DNA of 64,000 bases from Deltaproteobacteria bacterium (GCA_028818775.1 JAPPNE010000101.1:1-64000), one strand, 5' to 3'. Positions 16,062 through 25,752 are shown, counted from the first letter of the stretch. Program-made: numbers and translations. The notes: generated by a model from the letters alone, not told the origin.

Positions 16062-17371
16062 GCCGCCGCTTCGGCCCCGGCCGGCGGCCGCGGCCGCCTT
16101 ATCGTCAGCGTCAACATGGACGAGACCAGCAGCATGCCGATGAAAATATAGAAGGAGATCGTGTAGGACCCGGTGTAGTCATTCACGAAACCGAAGAACG
16201 GCGGACCGCAGACGCCGCACAGCAGGACGATCTGCAGGGCGGCGCCGCGCACCGTGCCCAGCGAGACCCGGCCAAAGTAGTTGGCCCACATGACCTCCTC
16301 CAGCACTTGCGCGCCGCCCAGCCCGAGTCCGTAGAAGAAGAACCCGAGGTAGATCGTGGAGAGGTCCTGCGCGTTCGCCGCCACGTACAGCCCAGCGGCC
16401 TCCACCAGGAACAGGAACGAGACGACTTTGCGGACGGTGACGCGCTCGCCGACGAAGCCCCACAGCAACCCGGAGGCCGCCTGGGTGCCGGCGATGACGG
16501 TCATGGTCAAGGCGGCCTGAAAGCCGCCGTATCCCAGGTCCGAGACGTAGGAGACGACGTGGAGGTTGAGGCCGGTGATGCCGATGTCCACCATGCCGAA
16601 TGCGACGATGATCAGCCAGAAGGTGGACGTGCGCCGCACCTCGTGCCGCGTCCAGCGGACTTCGGGTTCCGGCTCATTCCCGGTACCCGCCGTCCATCCC
16701 TGCGCGCCGCCCGCGGTCCCCATCGGCTCGCGGACGGGGGCGCCGTCCGGATGAAGGCCCATGTCCTCCGGGCTCCGGCGCATGAAGATCGCCACCGGGA
16801 TGACCGCGAGCAATACCACGAGCCCGCCGAACAGGGTCCACACCTGGCGCCAGGCGATGAACGTCAGCAACCAGCCCACCACCGCCGAGATGGCGATCTT
16901 GGCGATGCCGTGCCCCAGATGGGAAATGGCCAGGGCGCGCCCGCGCATCCGCACGAACCACCGGGCCACCGTGACGTTCACCACGAAGTAGCATACCAGT
17001 GCGTGGCCCACGGCCATCAGCGTCATGCGCACGGATGCGAACTGCGTGAAGGAAGCCACCTGCCCCAGCAGCAGGAATCCGATGGCCGAGAGGACGGCGC
17101 CGGTGACCATCATGCGCCGCGGTCCGTATTGGTCCAGCTTGGCCCCGATCCAGGGCGCCATGACCGCGTACAGGAGGTGTTCGCCCGAGCGCAGGAGCGA
17201 GAAAATGCCCCGGGAGACACCGAGATCGGTGGTGATGGGCTTCAGGAAGACGCTGAGGGTGCTGGAGAGGAAGAAAGCGCAGGAGATATTGGCCAGGAAA
17301 CCGGCGGCGACGATGTACCAGCCATAGAAGAGGCGCGGTTTCCCGCCGGGATAGGTGGAATCAGAGGTCAC
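16058..17371 (-). CDS. MFS transporter, OFA/monocarboxylate-like (third of a tandem array)
   Basis: A 437-residue twelve-TM major facilitator protein, closely related to both the gene after it and 18683-19981. It shares FYGWYIVAAGFLANISCAF, SSTLSVFLKPITTDLGVSRG, DQYGPRRMM and the central RRSPEDMGLHPDG loop. The start is GTG at 17371; CGGAGAGA lies about 12 bases upstream. It follows the 17420-18679 transporter by 48 bases and overlaps the next by four. The strong likeness to its neighbours suggests tandem duplication followed by substrate divergence. Confidence 0.85.
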   Translation of the reverse strand: MTSDSTYPGGKPRLFYGWYIVAAGFLANISCAFFLSSTLSVFLKPITTDLGVSRGIFSLLRSGEHLLYAVMAPWIGAKLDQYGPRRMMVTGAVLSAIGFLLLGQVASFTQFASVRMTLMAVGHALVCYFVVNVTVARWFVRMRGRALAISHLGHGIAKIAISAVVGWLLTFIAWRQVWTLFGGLVVLLAVIPVAIFMRRSPEDMGLHPDGAPVREPMGTAGGAQGWTAGTGNEPEPEVRWTRHEVRRTSTFWLIIVAFGMVDIGITGLNLHVVSYVSDLGYGGFQAALTMTVIAGTQAASGLLWGFVGERVTVRKVVSFLFLVEAAGLYVAANAQDLSTIYLGFFFYGLGLGGAQVLEEVMWANYFGRVSLGTVRGAALQIVLLCGVCGPPFFGFVNDYTGSYTISFYIFIGMLLVSSMLTLTIRRPRPPAGAEAAA

Positions 17372-17419
17372 GGTGCATGCATCTCTCCGAGAGTTTACTA
17401 GGCAATCGCCTCCCCGGAG

Positions 17420-18679
17420 TCAATCATTTCCCTTCGCCACGGCGGGGTCGTCCGGCCACAGCCGCCGGTCGAAGCGGCGCATCCAGTCGAGGCCCGTCAC
17501 CCAGACCGCCACCACCGAGGAGATCAGGAGCCCGTTGGCGACGTTGAACGAGGCAACGTAGTCGCCCGTGAGATCATGCAGCGCACCGCCCAGCCAGGCC
17601 CCGGCGGCCCCGCCGAAGCCCACGCTGGCGACGGAAAGGCCGAAGATGGTTCCGAAGCCCCGGCCGGAGAAGATGTCGGCGGTGATGGCGGAGAGGATCA
17701 CGGCGCGGGAACCGAAGGCGATGCCGAAGCCGCCGACGTAGACGTAAAGCAGCCACGGGTGCGCCGTGTCCGTGGCCAGGGTGAGGGCGGTGACGCCGAC
17801 GGACGCGCAAACGATGTTGAGGGTGTAGGCCGCCCGCTTGGTGAAGGCGTCCGCGATGTAACCGAAGGTCACGCGGCCGGCCGCGCTGACGAACGCCATC
17901 ACGCCGAAGACGCCGGCGGCCCAGATGTGACCGTAGCCGATGTCCACCACGTGGGCGACCTGATGGGTAATGACCAGCACGGTGCCGATGGACCCCAGCA
18001 AACGCGAGACGAAAAGGCTCCAGAACTGGATGCTCCTCAACGCCAGGCGCACCGACCACTGGCCGGCCGACGCGCCGCCGCTTCCCGTCGCCGCCCGCGC
18101 ATCGTGCGGGCTCGGGCGGTAGGTGCTCCACACGAGCGGCACCACGGCGATGAGGATGGCCGCCGCCAGCACCTGGAACACCCGCGGCCAGCCCCAAAGG
18201 GAGATCAGCCACTGACTGAGGGGAGAGAGGATGAGGGTTCCCACTCCCACCGCGCCGTAGACGATGCCCAGCACCAGCCCGCGGCGGGTGGGGAACCACT
18301 CCGACACCACCACTACGTGGGGCACCACGCCGCTGGCCGCGAATCCCAGCGACATCACCACCCCGAAATAGAGATACAGCTCCCACGCGGTGCTCACTTG
18401 GCTACAGAGGACCAGGCCGGCCGCCAGGAGGACGCCCCCGGCGGCCACGACGCGGCGCGGTCCCAGGCGGTCCGTGAGCCGTCCGATGAACGGCGACACC
18501 AGGGCATCCATGATGAGGCTCGCGGACTGAAGCCCGGCGGTGACGCCCCGGCTCCACTGAAACGTATCGAGAAGGGCCACGAAGAAGACGGCGAAGGACG
18601 TGTGCAGGCCGCGGACGAAGCCGAAAGTCAACGAGGCGGCGCCGGCGACGATCCACGATGGGTCGGGTTTTCGTAGCAT
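17420..18679 (-). CDS. MFS transporter, divergent member of the tandem array
   Basis: A 419-residue twelve-TM major facilitator protein. It lacks the FYGWYIV opening of its three neighbours and begins instead with PDPSWIVAGAASLTFGFVRG. It keeps the family loop motif DRLGPRRVV and lacks their central SPEDMG loop. It may thus descend from a different branch and have been inserted into the array. Its ATG lies 3 bases after the upstream transporter's stop codon, so the genes are almost certainly one transcript. The substrate is unknown. Confidence 0.85.
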   Translation of the reverse strand: MLRKPDPSWIVAGAASLTFGFVRGLHTSFAVFFVALLDTFQWSRGVTAGLQSASLIMDALVSPFIGRLTDRLGPRRVVAAGGVLLAAGLVLCSQVSTAWELYLYFGVVMSLGFAASGVVPHVVVVSEWFPTRRGLVLGIVYGAVGVGTLILSPLSQWLISLWGWPRVFQVLAAAILIAVVPLVWSTYRPSPHDARAATGSGGASAGQWSVRLALRSIQFWSLFVSRLLGSIGTVLVITHQVAHVVDIGYGHIWAAGVFGVMAFVSAAGRVTFGYIADAFTKRAAYTLNIVCASVGVTALTLATDTAHPWLLYVYVGGFGIAFGSRAVILSAITADIFSGRGFGTIFGLSVASVGFGGAAGAWLGGALHDLTGDYVASFNVANGLLISSVVAVWVTGLDWMRRFDRRLWPDDPAVAKGND

Positions 18680-18682
18680 GAA

Positions 18683-19981
18683 CTATCTCACGGACTCCCG
18701 CCGTCCCGGGTGGTCCGGCGGGGTCCCCGGCTTCCGCGGATGGCGGAGCAGCAGGACCAGGAACGCCGAGACCAGCAGGCCGGCGATGAAGGAGCTGAAA
18801 GACAGGAAGTAACTGCCGGTGTAGTCGTAGAAGAATCCGAAGAAGGGCGGGCCGGCGGTGGTGAACACGCGCGTGATCAGGAAGCCCAGTCCGCGCACCC
18901 GGCCCAGGGAGATGCGGCCGAAGTAGCTGGCCCACAGGAGCTCGCGGATCACCAGGCTTCCCCCCAGGCCGAATCCGTAGAGGAGGAACCCCAGGTACAC
19001 CGAGGTGATGCCCGACGCCGACAGCGCCAGGCCGAGTCCGCACGCCTGCACCGCGAACTGGGCGACGGCGGCCTTGCGCACGTCGATGCGGTCCGCGGTG
19101 AGGCCCCAGAAGAGCGTCGCGCCCATCTGCGTCAGGGCCATCATCCCCATGACCGTGGCGGCCACCTCGGGCGAGTAGCCGATGTCCGTGATGTAGGGAT
19201 AGACGTGGAGGTTCAGTCCGATGATGCCGACGCTGACGATGCCGAAGGAGAAGACCAACAGCCAGAAGGTGCTCGTGCGGACGGCTTCCTTGCGCGTCCA
19301 GGGGATGTCCACGGTGGGTGCCGGGAGGCTCTGCCGTTCCGGTGTCCGCCCGTGGGGAGGCTCGTAGGGGGCAAGGGCGCCGTCCGGCAGAAGCCCCATG
19401 TCCTCGGGACTGCGCCGGACCACCAGGAACGCCGGCAGCACCACCATGGCCCAGGTGAGGAGTCCGAACACGAGCCAGGTGTGGCGCCACCCCACCAGCG
19501 CGAAGAGCCACACGGCGAGGAGCGGCATGGTCGACTTGGCGATGCCGTTGCCGGTGTTGGCGATGGAGATGGCGCGCCCGCGCTTGCGCACGAACCATCG
19601 CGAGATCATCACATTGACCACCATGTAGCTGATGAGGGTGTCGCCCATGGTGACCGGGAGCCAGCGCAAGACCATGAACTGCCAGAACTCCTGCACTTGG
19701 CTCAGCAGGACGAAGCCGGCGCCTCCCACCAGCGCGCCCGTGATGATGAGCCAGCGCGCGCCGTAACGGTCGATGAGGGGGCCCACCAGGGCGGCCACCA
19801 CCGAGGACAGCATGACCTCGCCGCTGCGGATGAAGGAGAAGACGCCCCGGGAGATACCGAACTCCGCGGTCAGGGGCTTGAGAAAAACGCTGAGGGTGCT
19901 GGAGAGGGCGAAGGACGAGCCCAGGTAGCAGATGAAGCCGACGCCGACGATGTACCAGCCGTAGAAGATCTTGCGCGTCAC
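18683..19981 (-). CDS. MFS transporter, OFA/monocarboxylate-like (first of a tandem array)
   Basis: A 432-residue twelve-TM major facilitator protein, promoter-proximal in the four-gene minus-strand array. It shares FYGWYIVGVGF, SSTLSVFLKPLTAEFGISRG, DRYGARWLI and the central RRSPEDMGLLPDG loop with the two OFA-like paralogues downstream. The start is GTG at 19981 with no strong ribosome binding site in view. Inverted repeats upstream (20022-20096) are candidates for operator sites. No catabolic enzyme genes lie in the array, so the cargo cannot be inferred from neighbours. Confidence 0.85.
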   Translation of the reverse strand: MTRKIFYGWYIVGVGFICYLGSSFALSSTLSVFLKPLTAEFGISRGVFSFIRSGEVMLSSVVAALVGPLIDRYGARWLIITGALVGGAGFVLLSQVQEFWQFMVLRWLPVTMGDTLISYMVVNVMISRWFVRKRGRAISIANTGNGIAKSTMPLLAVWLFALVGWRHTWLVFGLLTWAMVVLPAFLVVRRSPEDMGLLPDGALAPYEPPHGRTPERQSLPAPTVDIPWTRKEAVRTSTFWLLVFSFGIVSVGIIGLNLHVYPYITDIGYSPEVAATVMGMMALTQMGATLFWGLTADRIDVRKAAVAQFAVQACGLGLALSASGITSVYLGFLLYGFGLGGSLVIRELLWASYFGRISLGRVRGLGFLITRVFTTAGPPFFGFFYDYTGSYFLSFSSFIAGLLVSAFLVLLLRHPRKPGTPPDHPGRRESVR

Positions 19982-20021
19982 GATATCGAGTGGTTCGAGG
20001 CAGCCTTTGAAACGGATAGTT

Positions 20022-20096
20022 CCCGTTTACTGGTGCGCTTGGGGAATGGCAAACGGCGCGCTCGCGCACATCCCGAGTACCGTTCACGTAAACGGG
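20022..20096. promoter_or_regulatory. Inverted repeats upstream of the MFS array
   Basis: CCCGTTTAC at 20022-20030 recurs inverted as GTAAACGGG at 20088-20096. The right copy lies within a shorter palindrome CCGTT-N6-AACGG at 20080-20095. Extra AACGG half-sites occur near 20011 and 20052. The spacing is suited to a dimeric regulator with looping, but no regulator gene of that type is adjacent. Confidence 0.4.
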
Positions 20097-20259
20097 CGCC
20101 GGCGGATGTACGGTCCACGAAAAAAGGCATGGTTCCAGGTGAAATGGCGCAGAATTTCTTGACTTGGGTCGTGTCGCGCCTTAACCTTAAACCGAGAACA
20201 AATAGTTGGAAAAAGAAAAGGGAACCGGTCTCGGTCTAATGAGGAAGGACGGTACCGAG

Positions 20260-20694
20260 ATGAGGGAAGAAACGAAAACCACGGAGGTTGCCGGAACGGC
20301 CGCGGAGGCTCGGGAACAGCCCCGGGAACGCCTCGCGGCGGAAGCGTTCGACGCGGTCATGCTGTTCGACGCCGACGGTGTGGACGCGGCACAATACGCG
20401 GAGACCATCCAGCGCAAGACGCCGCTGGAGCCCGAGAAGCTCCTGCTGCTGGCTCTGCTCGAGGACGCCCTCTCCTGCTACCGCAAGTACCTGTTCGCCC
20501 GGACCGCCAAGAGGCAGACGGAGTTCCGGGAAGCCGAGGAATGGATCTTCGATACGGAGGACACCCGCTTCGTCTCCTTCGACAACGTCTGCGGCATTCT
20601 GGGCATCGAGCCCAGCTACCTGCGCCGGGGGCTTCGGGAGTGGAAGGCGGACAAGGTCGCGGCGCGCGCCAGCGCCATGGGCGAAGCCGCGTGA
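20260..20694 (+). CDS. Small conserved protein of unknown function
   Basis: About 144 residues, no firm family name. The start is chosen at ATG 20260 because GAGGAAGG lies at 20241-20248; ATG 20239 and TTG 20206 are in frame but less well supported. The middle region (EDALSCYRKYLF, then FREAEEWIFDTED) and the C-terminal FVSFDNVCGILGIEPSYLRRGLREWK look like a conserved small protein I associate with deltaproteobacterium-like and Tectomicrobia genomes. The end resembles a helix-turn-helix-like fold. It may be regulatory and lies between the MFS array (divergent) and the ThyX-like gene (convergent). Confidence 0.65.
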   Translation: MREETKTTEVAGTAAEAREQPRERLAAEAFDAVMLFDADGVDAAQYAETIQRKTPLEPEKLLLLALLEDALSCYRKYLFARTAKRQTEFREAEEWIFDTEDTRFVSFDNVCGILGIEPSYLRRGLREWKADKVAARASAMGEAA

Positions 20695-20723
20695 CACACC
20701 CGACCGGGGCGAGCGCGCGTCCG

Positions 20724-22370
20724 CTACCGCCCGGATTTCTTGAATTCCGTGCGCAGCTCGGAAGCGAGCCGCCCCAGCCGGTAGGTCTTCCAGTCGATGA
20801 ACTTGGCGTAACCCGCCAGTCGCGGGTGCACCCTTCCGATCTCACGCCACATCTTCTGCGTGATGTCCCGGTAGTCGGGATGCCCCTGGGGCAGCGTCCG
20901 CAGCTCGCCGATGTGCACCGCCTCCCGCAGGTTCATCTTCATGTACCAGCGCACCCGATAGGCGAACGGCACCACGTACTGGGCCTCGCGCGGGTGGTCC
21001 GCATGAATGCGGTGGTGGACTTCCGCCGCCCGCTCCATGCAGCGCCGGTACGCATCGCCGAAGCCGGCCTCGACGATCTCGGGCGGCGTGTCGTAGCCGT
21101 GCGCGGTGGTGAAGTCCTGGCGTTCCTGGGTGAGCAGCCGGTGCCGCTGCAGGTCCCGGTAGATGCCCAGGTTGCCGATGATGTCGAAGGTGTAGAAGAC
21201 CTGCTCCAGCGCGCGTCCCGGCTTCTCGCGCCGGTGCCGGCGGTCCTTCATGTAGGCGTCGAGCACCGCCTGCCGCCGTTCCTCCGGCATGTCCGCCGCC
21301 AGCTCGCGCAACCGTGACAGGGGTTCGCGCGTGTGCGGGTACAGGATGGCGGCGATGACCCGCTCCTCCGCCTGGCGGTCGTAGTCCACGAGCGTCACGT
21401 TCCCGGTTTCCCGCGCCGTCTCCGTGACCAGTTCCCGCGCCAACGCGCGCGTCCCGCTGAAAGTTTCCGACAGCCAAGCGCTCGCCCGCGCCCGCTTGAC
21501 GAACGACGGGATGAGCGCGTCGAGCTCCCCGCGCATGGCGGAGCCGAGGTCGCGTATTTCGGCGAGGTCACTGGAGTAGCACTTCGACAGCAGGTACTCG
21601 TAGGCCTGTCCGACGCCGAAGAGCCCGACGTTGGTGCGTGTGGCCGCCGGCAGGTAGCCCCGCAGGATGTCGCACGCATGGGCGCGCACGGTGGAACGGT
21701 AGGCGCTCTCGGCCCACCTGGCGAGCTTCTCGTCCTTCCGCGCGTCGGCGTAGGAGATGGGGTCGCCGGTTCGCGGGTTGCGCAGTTCCGTCTCCTCCAG
21801 CGGCAGGGACTTGCGCACGTGCTCGATCACCGGCTCCATCTGGCGCGAGTACGAGTCGAACAGAAGCTCCATGAGCTCCAGGTAGTCGCGCCGGTGCGGC
21901 GAAGCGTCCAGGGTCGGCTCGACGTAGTACAGGTAGCGGCCGGAGGCGTCCTTGCGGTCGAAGCGCACGTAGCGGGTGGACTTCTCCAGCGGCGCCATGC
22001 CGATGCGCGCGTCCTCCAGGACCTTGGCGGCCACGTTGGAGATGTCCTCGCAAGCCACGTGGGCGCCGCCGAGCTGCGCCACCGAGTCGTCGCCGTAACC
22101 CACGAGCACCCGGTCGTAGAAGGCGCGGGCGCGCCGCACCGCCGGGTCGTCGGGTGCCGCGGGCTCCGGTACCCCGAGGGCGGGGGAGAGGTCGGCGTCT
22201 CCCAGGAACTCGTCCAGGAACGTGCGCCGGAGGTCCCTGGCCGAGCGGCTGTAGCGGGAAAACAGCGCTCCGGCCACCTCCTGGGGCAGGCGCAGGCCGA
22301 AGACCGGCCGGTCCACGTTGGTGAAGAAGGGCGCGAGCCGCTCGCGCTCCGCGGGACTGAAGGGTTCCAT
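20724..22370 (-). CDS. Double-length ThyX-like FAD-dependent thymidylate synthase family protein
   Basis: 548 residues, more than twice a normal ThyX subunit, with two ThyX-like halves. The N-terminal half has EKSTRYVRFD, resembling the substrate-binding end of the ThyX motif. The C-terminal half has RHRLLTQERQDF from about residue 409, in place of the canonical RHRxxSxNExSxRY, followed by typical helices with LREAVHIGELR. In ThyX the motif binds dUMP and FAD for dTMP synthesis with methylene-tetrahydrofolate. The deviations mean that catalysis is uncertain. It is divergent from tkt by about 170 bases. The family call is firm; thymidylate synthase activity is inference. Confidence 0.75.
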   Translation of the reverse strand: MEPFSPAERERLAPFFTNVDRPVFGLRLPQEVAGALFSRYSRSARDLRRTFLDEFLGDADLSPALGVPEPAAPDDPAVRRARAFYDRVLVGYGDDSVAQLGGAHVACEDISNVAAKVLEDARIGMAPLEKSTRYVRFDRKDASGRYLYYVEPTLDASPHRRDYLELMELLFDSYSRQMEPVIEHVRKSLPLEETELRNPRTGDPISYADARKDEKLARWAESAYRSTVRAHACDILRGYLPAATRTNVGLFGVGQAYEYLLSKCYSSDLAEIRDLGSAMRGELDALIPSFVKRARASAWLSETFSGTRALARELVTETARETGNVTLVDYDRQAEERVIAAILYPHTREPLSRLRELAADMPEERRQAVLDAYMKDRRHRREKPGRALEQVFYTFDIIGNLGIYRDLQRHRLLTQERQDFTTAHGYDTPPEIVEAGFGDAYRRCMERAAEVHHRIHADHPREAQYVVPFAYRVRWYMKMNLREAVHIGELRTLPQGHPDYRDITQKMWREIGRVHPRLAGYAKFIDWKTYRLGRLASELRTEFKKSGR

Positions 22371-22543
22371 GGATGTCGGGCTCGATCGGAAAGAATTGAG
22401 TTAACAGTTGCGGATCGGCCAGATCAAGTGAAAAGCTGGTGAAATGGCGCCCGAAGGCACCGGTCCGCATTGTGCGCGGCCCGGATCATCTGGCACACTT
22501 GAGTTGAGAACAAGAAGCTCACGCGCCAAGGAGTCCATCGTCC

Positions 22544-24610
22544 ATGAGCGACGCCCGTCTCGACGAATTGTGCATCAACACCATCCGCACCCTGTCCATC
22601 GACGGAGTCCAGCAGGCCAATTCCGGTCATCCGGGCACGCCCATGGCCATGGCACCGGTGGCCTACTGCCTGTGGCAGCGCTTCCTTCGTTTCGATCCCG
22701 ACGATCCCATCTGGCCCAACCGGGACCGCTTTGTGCTGTCCGCGGGCCACGCCTCCATGCTCCTCTACTCGCTGCTGCACCTGACCGCGGTCAAGGCGGT
22801 GAGCAAGGACTACGAGACCCTGGGGGACCTGTCGGTGCCGTTGGAGGCTCTGAAACAGTTCCGCCAGCTCGACAGCCGCTGCCCGGGTCATCCCGAGTAC
22901 CGCTGGACTTCGGGGGTGGAGACCACCACGGGCCCCCTAGGCCAGGGCGTCGCCACCAGCGTGGGCATGGCCATCGCCGGAAGCTGGATGGCCGCGCGCT
23001 ACAACCGGCCCGGCTTCGAGGACCTGGTCGACTTCGACGTCTACGCCCTGTGCGGCGACGGCTGCATGATGGAGGGGGTGTGCAACGAGGCCGCGTCCCT
23101 CGCCGCGCACCTCAAGCTCTCCAAGCTGTGCTGGATCTACGACAACAACCGCATCACCATCGAGGGCCACACCGCCCTGGCCTTTTCCGACGACGTGGCC
23201 ACGCGCTTCCTGGGCCACGGCTGGAACGTGGTGCGCGTGGGCGACGCCAACGACCTGGAGATGCTGGAGCGGGCGTTCCGCACGTTCCACGACACCACCG
23301 ACCGGCCCACCCTGATCATCGTCGACAGCCACATCGGTTACGGCTCGCCCAACAAGCAGGACACCAGCGGCGCCCACGGCGAGCCGCTGGGGGTGGAGGA
23401 GGTGAAGCTTACCAAGAAGCGCTACGGCTGGCCGGAGGACGCGCGCTTCCACGTTCCCGACGGCGTGCGCGAGCATTTCCGGGCGGGCATGGGAGAACGC
23501 GGCAAGGCCCTGCGGGATGCCTGGTTCGCGCGCATCGAGGACTACCGGGCGCGCTATCCGGAGCTGGCGGACGAGCTTTACCGGATGCAGCACCGCCAGC
23601 TTCCCGAGGGCTGGGACCGGGACCTGCCGGAGTTCCCCGCGGACCCCAAGGGGCTGGCCGGCCGGGACGCCTCGGGAAAGGTGCTGAACGCGCTGGCGCG
23701 GAACGTGCCGTGGCTCATGGGCGGCGCCGCGGACCTCGCCCCGTCCACCAAGACGCGCCTCACCTTCGACGGCGCCGGCGATTTCTCGGCCGAGAACCGT
23801 GCCGGGCGCAACCTCCACTTCGGCGTCCGCGAGCACGCCATGGCCTCGGTCATGAACGGCATGGCGCTGATCAAGGTGCGCGCCTTCGGCTCGGGCTTCC
23901 TCATCTTCAGCGACTACGCGCGCGGCGCCATCCGCCTGAGCGCCCTCATGGAGCTGCCGGTGGTCCACGTCTTCACCCACGATTCCATCGGCGTGGGCGA
24001 GGACGGGCCGACGCACCAGCCGGTGGAGCACCTGGCCTCGCTCCGGGCGGTGCCCGGCCTGATGGTGCTGCGCCCGGCCGACGCCAACGAGGTGACCGCG
24101 GCCTGGAAGGTCATCATGGAGCGGCACCACGAGCCCGCGGTGCTGGTGTTGACGCGCCAGGCGCTGCCGACCCTGGACCGCGAGCGTTACGCCTCGGCCG
24201 ACGGCGTAACCCGGGGCGCCTATGTGCTTGCCGATGCACCCGGCGGCAAGCCCGAGGTGCTGCTGCTCGCCACCGGCAGCGAGGTGTCGCTGTGCGTTGA
24301 GGCCCACGAGACCCTGACCGCGGAGGGCGTCCGGGCGCGGGTGGTGAGCATGCCCTGCTGGGAACTGTTCGACGACCAGGACGAGGACTACCGCGACAGC
24401 GTGATCCCGCCGGAGGTCACGGCACGGGTGTCGGTGGAGCAGGCGTCGGTGTTCGGCTGGAGCAAGTACACCGGCCTCACCGGCCACCAGATCGGCATGC
24501 GCTCCTTCGGCGCCTCGGCGCCCCTCAAGGACCTGCAGAAGAAGTTCGGTTTCACCGCGGCCGACGTGGTCGCCGCGGCCAAGGCGCAGCTCGCACGGAG
24601 GAAAACATGA
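22544..24610 (+). CDS. tkt: Transketolase
   Basis: Thiamine-diphosphate enzyme of the non-oxidative pentose phosphate pathway, moving two-carbon units between sugar phosphates. It opens with NTIRTLSIDGVQQANSGHPG and contains GPLGQG, then GDGCMMEGVCNEA, the ThDP-binding motif region. Later come the pyrimidine-domain segments GVREHAMASVMNGMAL and HDSIGVGEDGPTHQPVE. The 688-residue length is normal. AAGGAG lies 10 bases before the ATG. It is the first gene of a tkt-tal-rpe operon and overlaps tal by four bases. Confidence 0.97.
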   Translation: MSDARLDELCINTIRTLSIDGVQQANSGHPGTPMAMAPVAYCLWQRFLRFDPDDPIWPNRDRFVLSAGHASMLLYSLLHLTAVKAVSKDYETLGDLSVPLEALKQFRQLDSRCPGHPEYRWTSGVETTTGPLGQGVATSVGMAIAGSWMAARYNRPGFEDLVDFDVYALCGDGCMMEGVCNEAASLAAHLKLSKLCWIYDNNRITIEGHTALAFSDDVATRFLGHGWNVVRVGDANDLEMLERAFRTFHDTTDRPTLIIVDSHIGYGSPNKQDTSGAHGEPLGVEEVKLTKKRYGWPEDARFHVPDGVREHFRAGMGERGKALRDAWFARIEDYRARYPELADELYRMQHRQLPEGWDRDLPEFPADPKGLAGRDASGKVLNALARNVPWLMGGAADLAPSTKTRLTFDGAGDFSAENRAGRNLHFGVREHAMASVMNGMALIKVRAFGSGFLIFSDYARGAIRLSALMELPVVHVFTHDSIGVGEDGPTHQPVEHLASLRAVPGLMVLRPADANEVTAAWKVIMERHHEPAVLVLTRQALPTLDRERYASADGVTRGAYVLADAPGGKPEVLLLATGSEVSLCVEAHETLTAEGVRARVVSMPCWELFDDQDEDYRDSVIPPEVTARVSVEQASVFGWSKYTGLTGHQIGMRSFGASAPLKDLQKKFGFTAADVVAAAKAQLARRKT

Positions 24611-25752
24611 ACCCGTTGAAAGCCCTGAACGAACACGGCCAGTCCGTCTGGCTCGACTTCATCCAACGGAAGCTGCTCACCGGCGGCGAGTTGCAGCGCC
24701 TTGTGGAAGAGGACGGCCTCAAGGGGGTCACGTCCAATCCCGCCATCTTCGAGAAGGCCGTGGCGGACAGCGACGACTACGACGATCTCATCGCGCGCAT
24801 GGGCGGCGACGGATCGGCGGACCCCAAGGCCGTCTACGAGGCCATCGCCACCCGCGACATCCAGGAGGCGGCGGACGTGCTGCGGAAGGTGTACGACGAG
24901 ACCGACGGACGCGACGGCTACGTCAGCCTGGAGGTGTCGCCCTACCTGGCCCACGACACCGAGGCGACGGTGGCCGAGGCCCGGCGCCTGTGGAACACGG
25001 TGGCGCGGGACAACCTGATGATCAAGGTGCCCGGCACGCCCGCCGGGGTGCCGGCCATCGAGCGCCTGATCGGCGAGGGCATCAGCGTCAACGTGACCCT
25101 GCTGTTCGCCCGGGAAGCCTACGAGCAGGTGGCCCAGGCCTACATCCGGGGGCTGGCCAGGGCGGCCGCCGACGGCCGCGACGTGGCGCGCATCGCCAGC
25201 GTCGCGAGCTTCTTCATCTCGCGCATCGACTCGCTGGTGGACGACACCCTCATGAAGCGCATGGAGACCGCCGACGAGCACGAGAAGGAACGTCTGCGCG
25301 CTCTCATGGGCCAGGTCGCCATCGCCAACGCCAAGGTGACGTACAAGCGCTACAAGGAGATCCTCCAGGGCGAGGGCTGGCAGGCGCTGTCGGGCAAGGG
25401 CGCCCGGCCCCAGCGGCTCCTGTGGGCCAGCACCAGCACCAAGAACCCGGACTACCCCGACGTGCTGTACGTCGACGAGCTGATCGGCGCGGACACGGTC
25501 AACACCATTCCGCCGGCCACGCTGGACGCCTTCCGGGACCACGGCAAGGCGCGGCAGAGCCTGGAAGAGGACGTGGAGGGAGCGGCCGAGACCATGGCGG
25601 CCCTGGAGGCGGCGGGCGTGTCCATGAAGGAAGTGACGGACAAGCTCCTGGACGACGGGGTGCGGCTCTTCTCCGAGGCGTTCGACAAGCTGCTCGCGGC
25701 GGTCGAGGCGGAATGCCGGAAGGCGGCGGACCGGGGCGGCGACTCGTCCTGA
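24607..25752 (+). CDS. tal: Transaldolase
   Basis: Transfers a dihydroxyacetone unit between sugar phosphates in the pentose phosphate pathway. The Schiff-base lysine lies in NLMIKVPGT, preceded by GVTSNPAIFEKA. The 381-residue length fits the longer Tal branch seen in actinobacteria and many other phyla. Its ATG overlaps the tkt stop (ATGA), so the two are translationally coupled. rpe follows after 42 bases. Confidence 0.96.
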   Translation: MNPLKALNEHGQSVWLDFIQRKLLTGGELQRLVEEDGLKGVTSNPAIFEKAVADSDDYDDLIARMGGDGSADPKAVYEAIATRDIQEAADVLRKVYDETDGRDGYVSLEVSPYLAHDTEATVAEARRLWNTVARDNLMIKVPGTPAGVPAIERLIGEGISVNVTLLFAREAYEQVAQAYIRGLARAAADGRDVARIASVASFFISRIDSLVDDTLMKRMETADEHEKERLRALMGQVAIANAKVTYKRYKEILQGEGWQALSGKGARPQRLLWASTSTKNPDYPDVLYVDELIGADTVNTIPPATLDAFRDHGKARQSLEEDVEGAAETMAALEAAGVSMKEVTDKLLDDGVRLFSEAFDKLLAAVEAECRKAADRGGDSS

